In this document: in pieces, positions 43,462-56,818 of the stretch | How the letters are laid out: each line of letters begins with the position of its first letter | How positions within the stretch are numbered: position 1 is the stretch's first letter | Assembly (NCBI RefSeq): GCF_014524545.1 | Contig: NZ_CP053557.1 | Location: 2,877,501 to 2,941,500, forward strand | Direction of reading: 5' to 3' | DNA length: 64,000 nucleotides | DNA from: Exiguobacterium sp. Helios | GTDB lineage: Bacteria; Bacillota; Bacilli; Exiguobacteriales; Exiguobacteriaceae | Notes under the pieces: model-generated | The model's database searches: none | What the model saw: the letters and a program-made list of their open reading frames with translations, nothing else | Told to the model about the DNA's origin: nothing | Program-made: the position numbers and the translations under genes

Positions 43462-43487
43462 CTCAAGTCCCCCTTATGCTTTGTCAC

Positions 43488-44921
<1,434 letters not shown>

Positions 44922-44941
44922 CTATCATTACGCCGAGTAGA

Positions 44942-45799
<858 letters not shown>

Positions 45800-45850
45800 T
45801 CACCACCTTGTTAGTATCAAGAGTGTTCCGCCGAGTCTAAGAGAAATCCC

Positions 45851-48472
<2,622 letters not shown>

Positions 48473-48485
48473 CTACTTCTAATAT

Positions 48486-48550
48486 CTACATAAGGGAGCC
48501 TCAGCCCCCATGACGGTTCACTCTAGTGGAACGAATAACGCCCTATGTAG
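48486..48550 (-). ncRNA. Structured intercistronic element between atpE and atpF
   Basis: CTACATAAGGG (48486-48496) pairs with CCCTATGTAG (48541-48550) with one bulged base, and an inner GTTCAC/GTGGAAC arm can form inside the 44-nt loop. There is no T-run, so it is not a normal terminator. It is more likely an mRNA processing or stability element within the atp transcript. Confidence 0.5.
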
Positions 48551-48582
48551 CTCAGTTCTTGGTACGTAAAATTAAATACGGA

Positions 48583-48870
<288 letters not shown>

Positions 48871-49614
48871 TTAATGGTCGTGCGCTGCCTTATGCCCGAT
48901 GTAAACCATCGTTAAGATAAGGAAGATATACGCTTGGATTGCTCCGATGAAGAGTGAGAATCCTTGCCAGATCAACATTGGGATCGCTGACAGGATGACA
49001 CCGACTGGTCCGAGGAATTGGAAATCGTTCGTTCCAGAGATGATACCGATCGAGAGAATGATACCAATCATGATCTCACCCGCGAAGATGTTACCGTAAA
49101 GACGAAGACCAAGTGTCAACGTGTTTGCGAATTCTTCGATGATGGTAATAATAAACATCGGCGTCATAAACGTTTTCGCATACGAGCCGAAGCCGCGCAT
49201 TTTCACACCGTAATAATGGCTCATGACCACTACCATAGATGAAAGTGCAAGTGTCACATACGGATCTGCAGTTGGTGAGTTGAACCAAATGTAGTGACCC
49301 GTCACAACGTTAAAGGGAAGACCCATTAAGTTGGACACGATGATGAACAGGAACAGTGTCATTCCGAAAGTTAGGAAGCGACCCCCTGTTTTCCAGTCCA
49401 TCGTGCTGCTGATGATTCCGCGAACGAACTCGAGGAACATCTCCATCACGTTTTGAGCACCGGTCGGCTTCATCACAAGACGTCGCGTACCGGCCACGGC
49501 AATCAGGAAAACGAGAGCAGCTGCAATCAGCACTGTGATCAAGTTTGTCCAGCTACCGTACAGAACGAAGTCGCCCCAGAGTGGGATTTCGTAAAGTGGC
49601 ATTTCGTGGTTCAT
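48871..49614 (-). CDS. atpB: ATP synthase Fo subunit a
   Basis: This proton-channel subunit of 247 aa from ATG 49614 is polytopic. The essential-Arg helix TLTLGLRLYGNIFAGE (Arg in LRLYGN) and FVRGIISSTMDWKTGGRFLTFGMTLFLFIIVSN (key FTLF-like parts) are visible. The RBS AGAGGTG overlaps the atpI stop. An in-frame GTG at 49626 would overlap atpI by 4 nt (GTGA). Confidence 0.96.
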   Translation of the reverse strand: MNHEMPLYEIPLWGDFVLYGSWTNLITVLIAAALVFLIAVAGTRRLVMKPTGAQNVMEMFLEFVRGIISSTMDWKTGGRFLTFGMTLFLFIIVSNLMGLPFNVVTGHYIWFNSPTADPYVTLALSSMVVVMSHYYGVKMRGFGSYAKTFMTPMFIITIIEEFANTLTLGLRLYGNIFAGEIMIGIILSIGIISGTNDFQFLGPVGVILSAIPMLIWQGFSLFIGAIQAYIFLILTMVYIGHKAAHDH

Positions 49615-49622
49615 TTGATTAT

Positions 49623-50009
49623 TCACCTCTTTTCCCGCTTAAGTTCGTGAGTAAAATACTCACAAAATTGTATGACGTGGCCGGCGAGAAGGCCTATTAC
49701 CACCGCAGTTAATGACAATTCGGCTTCATACTTCAAGCCGATCATCACACAGAGTACCGCGACCGCCATGCGTGATACGGTCCCTCGAGACATCGGCTTG
49801 CGCCCACGCTCGATTACACGATACATTCGATCGACGCTTAATCGTTGCAGCGTCAAGATCATGAAGCTACCTGCCCCACCCAGCGCCAGTCCATAAATCA
49901 CCGGATCACTCGGATAACCGACAAGTAACAGAACGGCAAGGATTCCATAGTAGAGTCCAAACCATCGTAAGTACGCACGATACAACGCATCTTGAAGGAT
50001 GATATTCAT
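49623..50009 (-). CDS. atpI: ATP synthase subunit I (AtpI)
   Basis: This small membrane protein aids c-ring assembly. The 128-aa product has about four helices (YGILAVLLLVGYP, VIYGLALGGAGSFMILTL, MAVAVLCVMIGLKY, AVVIGLLAGHVIQFCEYF), typical of Bacillales AtpI. The start is ATG 50009 with AGGAGAC upstream, overlapping the AtpZ-like gene by 4 nt. A longer frame to 50417 has no conserved content. Confidence 0.88.
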   Translation of the reverse strand: MNIILQDALYRAYLRWFGLYYGILAVLLLVGYPSDPVIYGLALGGAGSFMILTLQRLSVDRMYRVIERGRKPMSRGTVSRMAVAVLCVMIGLKYEAELSLTAVVIGLLAGHVIQFCEYFTHELKREKR

Positions 50010-50224
50010 GTCTTGTCTCCTAACAAGTGCCTGATCATTGCGATCATGCAGAGAATTCCGATGAAAATCCCGATGAACACTGCAAACGTCGCGCCCATCT
50101 TTTGCCACCAGTCCTGCTGTTCCCCATAGTTCCCAACAAGAAAGCCGATGACGATCGGTGCGGCTAGTGCCGTCGAAATTTGCGAGGCCATGACCATACT
50201 CGTCGCGAGCCCTTTTTGGCGCAC
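50006..50224 (-). CDS. atpZ: AtpZ/AtpI-family small membrane protein
   Basis: The 72-aa protein has two membrane helices (STALAAPIVIGFLVGNYG and MGATFAVFIGIFIGILCMIAMIRHLL), the AtpZ pattern found upstream of atpI in several Bacillales. AtpZ/AtpI have been linked to Mg2+ supply in alkaliphilic Bacillus. The start is GTG at 50224 with AAGGGGG upstream; an internal ATG is possible. It is the first gene of the atp operon. Confidence 0.82.
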   Translation of the reverse strand: MRQKGLATSMVMASQISTALAAPIVIGFLVGNYGEQQDWWQKMGATFAVFIGIFIGILCMIAMIRHLLGDKT

Positions 50225-50296
50225 TAGAGACGACCCCCTTTTCCCAGTTGTGAGTTCTTTTTCTTTCCCACAATTTGCGGATTTTCATACTAGTCA

Positions 50297-50326
50297 AGAA
50301 TACAATGAGAACCATTTCATAGTCAA
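50297..50326 (-). promoter_or_regulatory. Candidate sigma-A promoter of the atp operon
   Basis: On the minus strand TTGACT (50321-50326) and TATTCT (50297-50302) with an 18-bp spacer, about 70 bp upstream of the first gene. Confidence 0.5.
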
Positions 50327-50580
50327 ATGAATTCACAATTAAAATGGACCGTCGAAACCATTGTATATCAACAATTGATAAGGTTTTCACAGAGGTCTCC
50401 CCCGGCACTCTTTTCACGAAGATGTGAAGAAAATATGTAGTACTATCAACGTTTATCGAGATGGTTCACTAGGTGAACAAAACCATTGAACAGTAACGTT
50501 ATATCGTCTTTCATAATGAGAAACAAGTCATCTAAATTTGATTTGTGTCGATTTTGTGAAAAAACATTTTTTCTTCACAA

Positions 50581-50596
50581 TTGTAAACGCTTCCGT
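50581..50596. promoter_or_regulatory. cre-like box upstream of the atp operon
   Basis: TTGTAAACGCTTCCGT matches WTGNAARCGNWWWCAW except at positions 13 and 15. It is about 255 bp upstream of the candidate atp promoter. Confidence 0.4.
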
Positions 50597-50871
50597 TTCG
50601 GGACACGAAAACCCCTCTGACATCTGTTTGTAACAAAGCCCGCAGACGATTTCCAATTCGTTTCGTGTGTGCCTTGTCACAGCTTAAAAATTCACGGATG
50701 ATTTGCTGCTTTCAAGGTCATAGTGCAGCTGTTTTTTTACAAAAATCATATATTTAGTTCTTCCATTTGAGTGGAACCACTGCTCGTTTACTCGTTAATT
50801 GTGATTTGAAAATGATTGTCTACATATGGTAAAAAGAAGTGACATGAACAAATCAAAAGGATGTGAAGAGA

Positions 50872-51663
50872 ATGGAAACCGAACGCTTTCGAGTTCAGTG
50901 CGGGGACTGCTTCGGATTGTGTTGTACGGCACTCGCTTTTTCCGCCTCAAGCGATTTTGGTCACAACAAACCGGAAGCGACACCATGCCGGAATTTAGAT
51001 GCTGATTACCGTTGCGGGATTCATGACCGTTTGCGCCCGAGCGGGTATAAAGGATGTACCGTTTATGACTGCTTTGGTGCCGGACAACAGATTTCGCAAG
51101 TGACATTTTCCGGCGTGTACGATGAGACGACAAAACCGGTCATGTACGCCCTGTATCCGAAGATGGTCCATCTGCAGGAAATGATGTGGTACCTGACAGA
51201 CGGCATCCGGCCAGCCACCCGCTCGATTCATCATCTGCTAGAAAATAAGCTGGCTGAACTGGATGCAATGACCGGTTCTTCTCCGGACGAGCTTGCAGCA
51301 CTCGATCTCGATCAGGTAAGGGCAACATTGCTACCGCTCCTTGCAAAAATCGAAGGACTGGTTCAAACACCGTTTTCAGGGACGAGCAGACGCCCACTTC
51401 CCCGCGACTGGATCGGGAAAAATCTTGCCGGACAGGACTTTTCCGGCATAAGTGTCCGCGGACAGTTTTTGCTCGCGACGAACTTATCGAACAGCCGGTT
51501 GCGTGGCGTCAACTTCCTCGGTGCCGACCTGCGTGACTGTCAGTTGGCAGGAGCCGATCTGACCGACGCGCTGTTTTTGACGCAGGCGCAGGTCAATGCG
51601 GCGCAAGGCAATATGAAGACACGTCTTCCGGAACGGTTGCTCCGCCCGTCGCACTGGGCGTAA
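50872..51663 (+). CDS. CxxCxxxCC cluster protein fused to pentapeptide repeats
   Basis: The 263-aa protein has an N-terminal Cys cluster (CGDCFGLCC, then CRNLDADYRCGIH and GCTVYDCFGAGQ, to ~70) like the YkgJ/CxxCxxCC metal-binding family. A helical middle follows, then pentapeptide repeats (~175-240: AGQDFSGISV, LLATNLSNSRLRGVNFLGADLRDCQLAGADL in part) forming a right-handed quadrilateral helix. The start is ATG 50872, with a GTG three codons earlier. It probably binds a metal; function unknown. I recall similar fusions in other Bacillales and actinobacteria. Confidence 0.82.
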   Translation: METERFRVQCGDCFGLCCTALAFSASSDFGHNKPEATPCRNLDADYRCGIHDRLRPSGYKGCTVYDCFGAGQQISQVTFSGVYDETTKPVMYALYPKMVHLQEMMWYLTDGIRPATRSIHHLLENKLAELDAMTGSSPDELAALDLDQVRATLLPLLAKIEGLVQTPFSGTSRRPLPRDWIGKNLAGQDFSGISVRGQFLLATNLSNSRLRGVNFLGADLRDCQLAGADLTDALFLTQAQVNAAQGNMKTRLPERLLRPSHWA

Positions 51664-51763
51664 GGGAACAATGGGGTATTAATTATTGTCCAAAAGAAGT
51701 GCCGTCTCTTTCCCAAAGATAATGCGTCATTCTATCGTGACAGGTGTTCCGCCCTCTTCCTCA

Positions 51764-51885
51764 TTCGCTTTCCGCAGGCGAGACACAAGCCAGCTTTCCT
51801 GCACCTGTGGTCAGGAAACCGGGTCTTGTTTGTCTCTGACAGCGCAAAAAACGCGCTTTTCCCTGCAGGAGTCGCATGAAATGAG
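51764..51885. repeat. Bacillaceae-type structured intergenic repeat (candidate)
   Basis: The stretch opens with CGCTTTCCGCAGGCGAGAC and closes with CCCTGCAGGAGTCGCATGAA, end signatures I associate with common dispersed repeats of Bacillaceae genomes. Between them an imperfect ~25-bp hairpin (51779-51838) and a second stem AGCGC/GCGCT (51841-51857) followed by TTTT can form. Only one copy is in the window. Confidence 0.5.
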
Positions 51886-51956
51886 GACGTTCACTCGGAC
51901 TGTTGACACATCGTTCGTACGTCCATCTTTGGAACAGATGATCTGTTGGATTCCAT

Positions 51957-52000
51957 AAAAGGACCGGTGCCTCCGTTTTTGACGGGGACATCGGTCCTTT
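51957..52000 (-). terminator. Terminator after mnaA
   Basis: A long stem AAAGGACCG(G/A)TG pairs with CA(T/C)CGGTCCTTT and an inner CCGT/ACGG; the T-run on the minus strand is short (TTTTAT). Confidence 0.75.
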
Positions 52001-52020
52001 GCTGTATGTCTAAACTTTCG

Positions 52021-53157
52021 TCAGTTTTCGACTTTAAACGGCTCAAACTCCGCATCCTGATTAAAATGTTCCAGAATCGCCGCTGCAATCCGTTCGGAAG
52101 CATGACCATCTCCGTAAGGATTTGAAGCCTGGGCCATCTTGTTATACGCTGCTTCGTCCTCGAGCAACTCACTCGCGAGACGATAGATTGTTTCTTCATC
52201 CGTTCCGGCCAGCTTCAGCGTTCCCGCTTTAACGCCTTCCGGACGTTCGGTCGTATCGCGTAAGACGAGAACCGGCACACCGAGTGACGGAGCTTCTTCC
52301 TGAACGCCGCCGGAATCCGTCAAGATAAGGTGCGCCCGGCTCGCAAAGTTATGGAAGTCAAAGACGTCGAGCGGCGGAATCAAGGTGATGCGGTCGTGTC
52401 CTCCGAATACGTCACTCGCCGCCTTCTGGACGACAGGATTCAAGTGAACCGGATACACGACATGAATGTCCGGATGGTCGTCGACAAGACGCCGGATCGC
52501 CCGGAACATCTGGTGCATCTTCGCACCTAAATTTTCCCGCCGGTGCGCCGTCATCAGGACAAGTCGCTTCGAACCGATCTTTTCGAGAACGGGATGCACA
52601 TAATCTGTCTGGACCGTCGTTTGCAGGGCATCGATCGCCGTATTCCCGGTCACGAAAACGCCCGCGTGTCTGTTTTCCGATGCCAGATTCGCTGCCGCCT
52701 GCTCGGTCGGTGCAAAATGCAGATCGGCCAGCGTCGAGGTCAGTTGCCGGTTCACTTCTTCCGGGAACGGTGAGTACTTATTGTATGTACGGAGTCCGGC
52801 TTCGACATGTCCCACGGCGATTTGATTGTAGTAGGCAGCGAGACTGCCGACGAACGTCGTCGTCGTGTCGCCATGGACAAGGACGAGATCCGGTTTGACT
52901 TCCTTCATGACAGCATCGAGTCCCTCGAGACCGCGTGTCGTGATATCGACCAAGGTCTGCCGCGCTTTCATGATGTTCAAGTCGTGATCCGGTGTAATCT
53001 CGAACAGCTCCAATACTTGATCGAGCATCTCCCGGTGTTGGGCCGTAATTGTGACATGGACGTCAAACGCAGGATTGTTCTTTAAGACGTTGACGAGCGG
53101 TGCCATTTTGATGGCTTCCGGTCGCGTGCCGAAAATCGGCATGACTTTGATGGGCAT
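52021..53157 (-). CDS. mnaA: UDP-N-acetylglucosamine 2-epimerase (non-hydrolysing)
   Basis: It interconverts UDP-GlcNAc and UDP-ManNAc for wall teichoic acid linkage units and other polysaccharides. The 378-aa product shows FGTRPEAIKMAPLV, VHGDTTTT, GHVEAGLRT, TAHRREN and the C-terminal DSGGVQEEAPSLGVPVLVLRDTTERPEG (key parts). The length and motifs match MnaA/WecB. It lies between upp and the pentapeptide gene; in Bacillus it lies likewise between upp and atpI. Confidence 0.96.
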   Translation of the reverse strand: MPIKVMPIFGTRPEAIKMAPLVNVLKNNPAFDVHVTITAQHREMLDQVLELFEITPDHDLNIMKARQTLVDITTRGLEGLDAVMKEVKPDLVLVHGDTTTTFVGSLAAYYNQIAVGHVEAGLRTYNKYSPFPEEVNRQLTSTLADLHFAPTEQAAANLASENRHAGVFVTGNTAIDALQTTVQTDYVHPVLEKIGSKRLVLMTAHRRENLGAKMHQMFRAIRRLVDDHPDIHVVYPVHLNPVVQKAASDVFGGHDRITLIPPLDVFDFHNFASRAHLILTDSGGVQEEAPSLGVPVLVLRDTTERPEGVKAGTLKLAGTDEETIYRLASELLEDEAAYNKMAQASNPYGDGHASERIAAAILEHFNQDAEFEPFKVEN

Positions 53158-53239
53158 ACAGACTTCCTCCTTCTTGCTTCTGCTCCTATTAAAACATATT
53201 CCATGTCACGTGCGCAGTTCACACTTGTGGCAACTCGTA

Positions 53240-53274
53240 CAAAAAAAGGCGCTCCCTTCACAGGAAGCGCCTTT
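53240..53274 (-). terminator. Terminator after upp
   Basis: The stem AAAGGCGCT/AGCGCCTTT with inner CC/GG pairing is followed by TTTTTTTG on the minus strand. Confidence 0.88.
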
Positions 53275-53285
53275 CAGTCTGCTGA

Positions 53286-53915
53286 TTATTTCGTACCAAA
53301 CAGACGGTCACCCGCATCCCCGAGTCCAGGAACGATGTAACCATGGTCATTCAATTTCTCATCGAGTGCCGCGAGATAAATGTCGACATCCGGATGTTCT
53401 TCCTGAATGCGTTTGACGCCTTCAGGTGCCGCACAGAGGCAAGCCAGCTTAATGCTTTGTGCACCCTGTTTTTTCAAAGAGGAGATTGCGTCAGCAGCAG
53501 AACCGCCGGTCGCAAGCATTGGATCGACGACGACGAAATCACGTTCTGCGACGTCTGTCGGTAATTTGAGATAGTATTCCGTCGGCTCAAGTGTTTCCGG
53601 ATCACGGTAAAGACCGATATGTCCTACTTTGACGTTCGGCATCATGCGAAGCATGCCGTCCACCATCCCAAGACCTGCACGAAGAATCGGAACGATTCCC
53701 AGTTTCTTACCCTCGATCATTTTTTGCGTCGTTTTCGTGACCGGTGTCTCGATTTCAACGTCAGTAAGTGGAAGATCACGCGTGAGTTCATATGCCATCA
53801 ATGAAGCCACTTCGTCGACAAGCTCCCGGAATTGTTTCGTTCCTGTTTCGACTTTACGCATGATCGTCATCTTGTGCTGAATCAATGGGTGATCAAATAC
53901 ATGTACTTTACTCAT
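53286..53915 (-). CDS. upp: Uracil phosphoribosyltransferase
   Basis: It salvages uracil to UMP using PRPP. The 209-aa product from [10 protein letters not shown] shows the PRPP-binding loop [12 protein letters not shown] and the uracil-binding C terminus [18 protein letters not shown]. The RBS GAGAGGAG confirms this start; the frame continues open to 54038 but without homology. The atp-mnaA-upp-glyA order of Bacillus is retained, with insertions. Confidence 0.97.
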   Translation of the reverse strand: MSKVHVFDHPLIQHKMTIMRKVETGTKQFRELVDEVASLMAYELTRDLPLTDVEIETPVTKTTQKMIEGKKLGIVPILRAGLGMVDGMLRMMPNVKVGHIGLYRDPETLEPTEYYLKLPTDVAERDFVVVDPMLATGGSAADAISSLKKQGAQSIKLACLCAAPEGVKRIQEEHPDVDIYLAALDEKLNDHGYIVPGLGDAGDRLFGTK

Positions 53916-53991
53916 TGTTTTGCATCTCCTCTCCATTCTCTTTTCGCATTGTACTCCAAAAAGCGACTGCTTGGGAACTGTTTTCTTCGAA

Positions 53992-54969
53992 TCAATCTCC
54001 CAGCGTACTCTTCCCTTGAAGGATTGCCTTCGCAGCATATGACCATTCGTTGTCCGGTTGTTTCGCTAACTCCTGTAATGTCGTCTTGTAGTTTCCGACT
54101 TTGTTTTTTTGTTCGTAAACAGCCTGCATCCATAAGACATCACTCATGTAACCGGATTCTGGAAAATCATTCCGGTAGGCCAGGTAGTCACTTTGTTTCG
54201 TTTCCTTCAGCTTTCCGGCTGCAATCAATTTGTAGAAACGCGCCATACCGGCTGTTTCTTTATTCGTCAGGACCTTTCCGGTCAACAATTGGTTCGCCGT
54301 TTCATACTCATTGGACTGAACGGAAGAAACTGCCTCCTGAAGGGCCTGCTCAGGATCCTTCGTTGACGCCTGCGGCTCCTCTTGTTCCATTTCTTTCGAT
54401 TGATCGGCTTTGGTTTTTTTTGTTTCCGTCTTTTTTTCTTCAGATGCCACCAGCTTCTCATTTTTTTGTTTCAGCTGTTCGACTTCTTTTTCTAAAGACG
54501 CAAGCTTTTGTTCAACGTTCGTTTGTTCGGAAGTTTTTTTAGACGGAGCTTCCTCGGAAAAATCAACTTGCGTAATTCCGACTGCTAATAGGCCGGCTAC
54601 GACTAGTCCACCTAACCACAACGGATTGCTCCGCAGATTTTTTTTCCATGACTTCAGTTGCGAATGATTTTGTACAACAGAAGGATATGCCGAAAAACGT
54701 TTTCGGGCCAATCTTTTCCCACCGATTTTTCCCGCAATCGCCAATCGGTAACGGTAAATCTCCGCCGGTAACGGAAGAGGTTTCCACTGCATGAACCGTG
54801 CATCGGCCTGTTCATAAAAACCGGCTTGTTCCATGATGACAATGGCTTTAAAATCTTCAACCAATCGTTTATAGTCACGTTTTGATAAACTTTTATCTTC
54901 CAACCATTTCGTAATGTGTGCCGTATTAATCGTCTCTAGTTCCGATCGTATGAATTTAGATAAGTCCAT
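53992..54969 (-). CDS. Membrane-anchored coiled-coil/TPR-like protein, unknown function
   Basis: The 325-aa protein has a cytoplasmic helical N terminus (~115 aa, [20 protein letters not shown]), one transmembrane helix (~117-134, [16 protein letters not shown]), and a Lys/Glu/Gln coiled coil (~148-200, [18 protein letters not shown]). The C-terminal helical-repeat region (~210-325, [21 protein letters not shown] onward) resembles TPRs. No family was recognised. The topology matches the unknown protein at 4542, but sequence similarity is not evident. It interrupts the Bacillus-like upp-glyA order. Confidence 0.7.
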   Translation of the reverse strand: MDLSKFIRSELETINTAHITKWLEDKSLSKRDYKRLVEDFKAIVIMEQAGFYEQADARFMQWKPLPLPAEIYRYRLAIAGKIGGKRLARKRFSAYPSVVQNHSQLKSWKKNLRSNPLWLGGLVVAGLLAVGITQVDFSEEAPSKKTSEQTNVEQKLASLEKEVEQLKQKNEKLVASEEKKTETKKTKADQSKEMEQEEPQASTKDPEQALQEAVSSVQSNEYETANQLLTGKVLTNKETAGMARFYKLIAAGKLKETKQSDYLAYRNDFPESGYMSDVLWMQAVYEQKNKVGNYKTTLQELAKQPDNEWSYAAKAILQGKSTLGD

Positions 54970-55013
54970 CGTTTAAATCCACCCTTAAATTATTCGTGTT
55001 CAGTTCAGTATAT

Positions 55014-55069
55014 CAAAAATACTGCTCCAACTTTTATTTTTCGTGCGAAAACAAAAGTCAGAGCAGTAT
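55014..55069 (-). terminator. Terminator after the ABC transporter operon
   Basis: ATACTGCTC..ACTTTT pairs with AAAAGT..GAGCAGTAT around a 2-nt internal loop; TTTTTGA follows on the minus strand. Confidence 0.85.
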
Positions 55070-55075
55070 CCCGTT

Positions 55076-55720
55076 TTAATTGATTTCTTGAATCTGTCCA
55101 TCTTCCATCCGTAAGACACGGTCACAATACGTCAGCATCCGTTCGTCATGGGTGATGACGATGACCGTCTTGCCGTGCTCATGTGCCTGTCGCTGCAACA
55201 ACTCCATCACCTGTCGGGCATTCGTATAATCAAGACTCGCCGTCGGTTCATCCGCCAAAACGAGACGCGGATCATTGACAAGCGCCCGGGCAATCGCCAC
55301 CCGTTGCCGTTCTCCGCCGGATAAAGCGTGCGGCAAGTGATGACGTCTCTCACGTAATCCGAACACTTCCAGCTGAGCTGCTGCATCAATCGTTCGTCCG
55401 GCTTCTTCCGCAACGAGCTCCAGTTGTTCCGCTGCTGTTAAGAAGGGTACAAGATGGGATTCCTGAAAAATAAAGCCGATTGCCTCAAGACGCATCCGGC
55501 GCCGTCCTTCATCCGACGTATCTCCAAGCGGACTTCCATCAAATTGAATCAGACCGGCGGATGGTGTCTGCAACAGACCCAGCAATTGGAGTAACGTACT
55601 TTTCCCGCTGCCGCTCGGTCCGACAAGCGCAATTAATTCTCCTTCCCGGGCTTCGAACGAGACGTGTTGCAACACCTTCATCGCACCATATGTTTGTTCG
55701 ACATCTGTCAGCTTAATCAT
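55076..55720 (-). CDS. ABC transporter ATPase (MacB/LolD type)
   Basis: The 214-aa ATPase has Walker A GPSGSGKST (~34-42), the Q-loop IFQESHLVPF, signature LSGGERQRVA, Walker B LVLADEPTASLD and the switch His in VIVITHDE. It belongs to the MacB/LolD/FtsE-type mechanotransmission group. Its start overlaps the permease stop by 4 nt (ATGA), so the two form one complex. The two-component system encoded just upstream probably controls it. Confidence 0.94.
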   Translation of the reverse strand: MIKLTDVEQTYGAMKVLQHVSFEAREGELIALVGPSGSGKSTLLQLLGLLQTPSAGLIQFDGSPLGDTSDEGRRRMRLEAIGFIFQESHLVPFLTAAEQLELVAEEAGRTIDAAAQLEVFGLRERRHHLPHALSGGERQRVAIARALVNDPRLVLADEPTASLDYTNARQVMELLQRQAHEHGKTVIVITHDERMLTYCDRVLRMEDGQIQEIN

Positions 55721-56748
55721 CCTGTCATTCCTCCAATCGCATCAGCCGGTTCCAGTTTTCTCAAAGCACGCAACGGAATCAGACCGCCCAGCAAAGCCAT
55801 CAGGATAATCAGTCCACCATACAGCAGACTGGTCGTCCATTCAAACCGGAATGGTAAATCGTCCGGCAACAATTGTCCGACCGTCCAAGTCAAAAGCAGA
55901 CTGACCGAAAACGAGACGACCGTCAGCAGGAAAACCTGTAGGACGAGTCCTTGCCCAATCGTCCGCGTCCGAATCCCGATTGCCTTCAAGATACCAAGTT
56001 GTTTCATTTTTTGCATCGTCAAGATGTAAAAGAAAGCCGTCAAAATCAACGAACCGATGATGATCAGTGCGAGCCGCATCATTTGGAACGAGTTTTGTTC
56101 CGCCGCGTAACCCGGCACTTGTTCGACAATTTGCTGTTTCGTATACGTTGCAAGCTTTGTTTTAATCGAATCCCGGCTGATGAATGCCGAGACATAACTC
56201 GAGTCCATCTTTTTTTGCCAGGCATCCCATGTCGAAATCGTCATCCAGACGACCGGTGCATGGCTGTAGCGTCCGTCGTTGACCGTACCGACGATTTCAA
56301 ACGTCTGTTTCGTCCGGAAGTCCGTGACCGAATCGCCGACTTTCGTGCCGCTCTGTTCGGCGTACTGTCGATCGACCAGGACTTGACCGTCCTTTAAGTC
56401 CGCTAATTGCTGCGGTCCGTAACGCGTATCACTCGGAGAAGCAAACACCGTCACATCTTCTTTTGTCCCATTTTTCTTTTCAAGCACCATGTTTTGCACA
56501 CCTAATGCTTCCGTCGCCACCGGTTGATCCGTCCGTTCCAAAAAGGATCGTGTCAGCTGCCCTTCCGCATCTTTACTCAAGGCAACCTGCTCGATCGGCA
56601 AGTTGCGGACAACCGCTCCATTGTCATAAGCCAGTCCGTCGGCCAGTCCGGAAATCATTAAAATCAACAAGACGATCAACGTCGTCACGATTGCCATCAA
56701 GAAGAAGCGTTGTCGCATCCGAATCAATTCACGCCATCCCATCTTCAT
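55717..56748 (-). CDS. ABC transporter permease (FtsX/MacB-like)
   Basis: The 343-aa protein has an N-terminal helix (RFFLMAIVTTLIVLLILMISGLADGLA), a large extracytoplasmic domain (~50-220), and three C-terminal helices (IIIGSLILTAFFYILTM, VFLLTVVSFSVSLLLTW, LLYGGLIILMALLGGLIPLRAL). This is the FtsX-like permease topology of MacB/LolC systems, with MQKMKQLGILKAIG as the characteristic loop. The substrate may be a peptide or antimicrobial compound (inference). It lies 70 nt after the histidine kinase gene. Confidence 0.92.
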   Translation of the reverse strand: MKMGWRELIRMRQRFFLMAIVTTLIVLLILMISGLADGLAYDNGAVVRNLPIEQVALSKDAEGQLTRSFLERTDQPVATEALGVQNMVLEKKNGTKEDVTVFASPSDTRYGPQQLADLKDGQVLVDRQYAEQSGTKVGDSVTDFRTKQTFEIVGTVNDGRYSHAPVVWMTISTWDAWQKKMDSSYVSAFISRDSIKTKLATYTKQQIVEQVPGYAAEQNSFQMMRLALIIIGSLILTAFFYILTMQKMKQLGILKAIGIRTRTIGQGLVLQVFLLTVVSFSVSLLLTWTVGQLLPDDLPFRFEWTTSLLYGGLIILMALLGGLIPLRALRKLEPADAIGGMTG

Positions 56749-56818
56749 CTTTCATCCCTCCTGTTTGTACGTTACAGGTTTGATTGTAGAGGTGAAAGAT
56801 GAACGGAACATGAACGAT

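Larger units (their letters stand above)
50225..50871. other. 647-bp regulatory gap upstream of the atp operon
   Basis: This gap separates the divergent atp operon and the CxxC-pentapeptide gene. It holds a candidate atp promoter (50297-50326) and a cre-like box (50581-50596). The remainder shows no supported reading frame or RNA. Its length is unusual for this gene-dense window. Confidence 0.55.
51664..52020. other. 357-bp gap with a structured intergenic repeat
   Basis: No gene is accepted here. The gap contains a structured repeat-like element (51764-51885) and the mnaA terminator. A 90-codon plus frame across it has no RBS and low-complexity coding sense. Confidence 0.6.

Noticed and set aside
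50010-50417. N-terminal extension of atpI
   Set aside because: The extension overlaps the AtpZ-like gene in another frame and is not hydrophobic; the ATG at 50009 has a clear RBS and gives the usual AtpI length.
51686-51958. 90-codon plus-strand frame after the pentapeptide gene
   Set aside because: It crosses a structured repeat-like element, has no RBS and shows no protein-like composition.
53832-54542. 236-codon plus-strand frame
   Set aside because: It is antisense to upp and the coiled-coil protein, both better supported by RBS and domain structure; the translation is rich in Ser/Phe/Arg as expected from an antisense frame.
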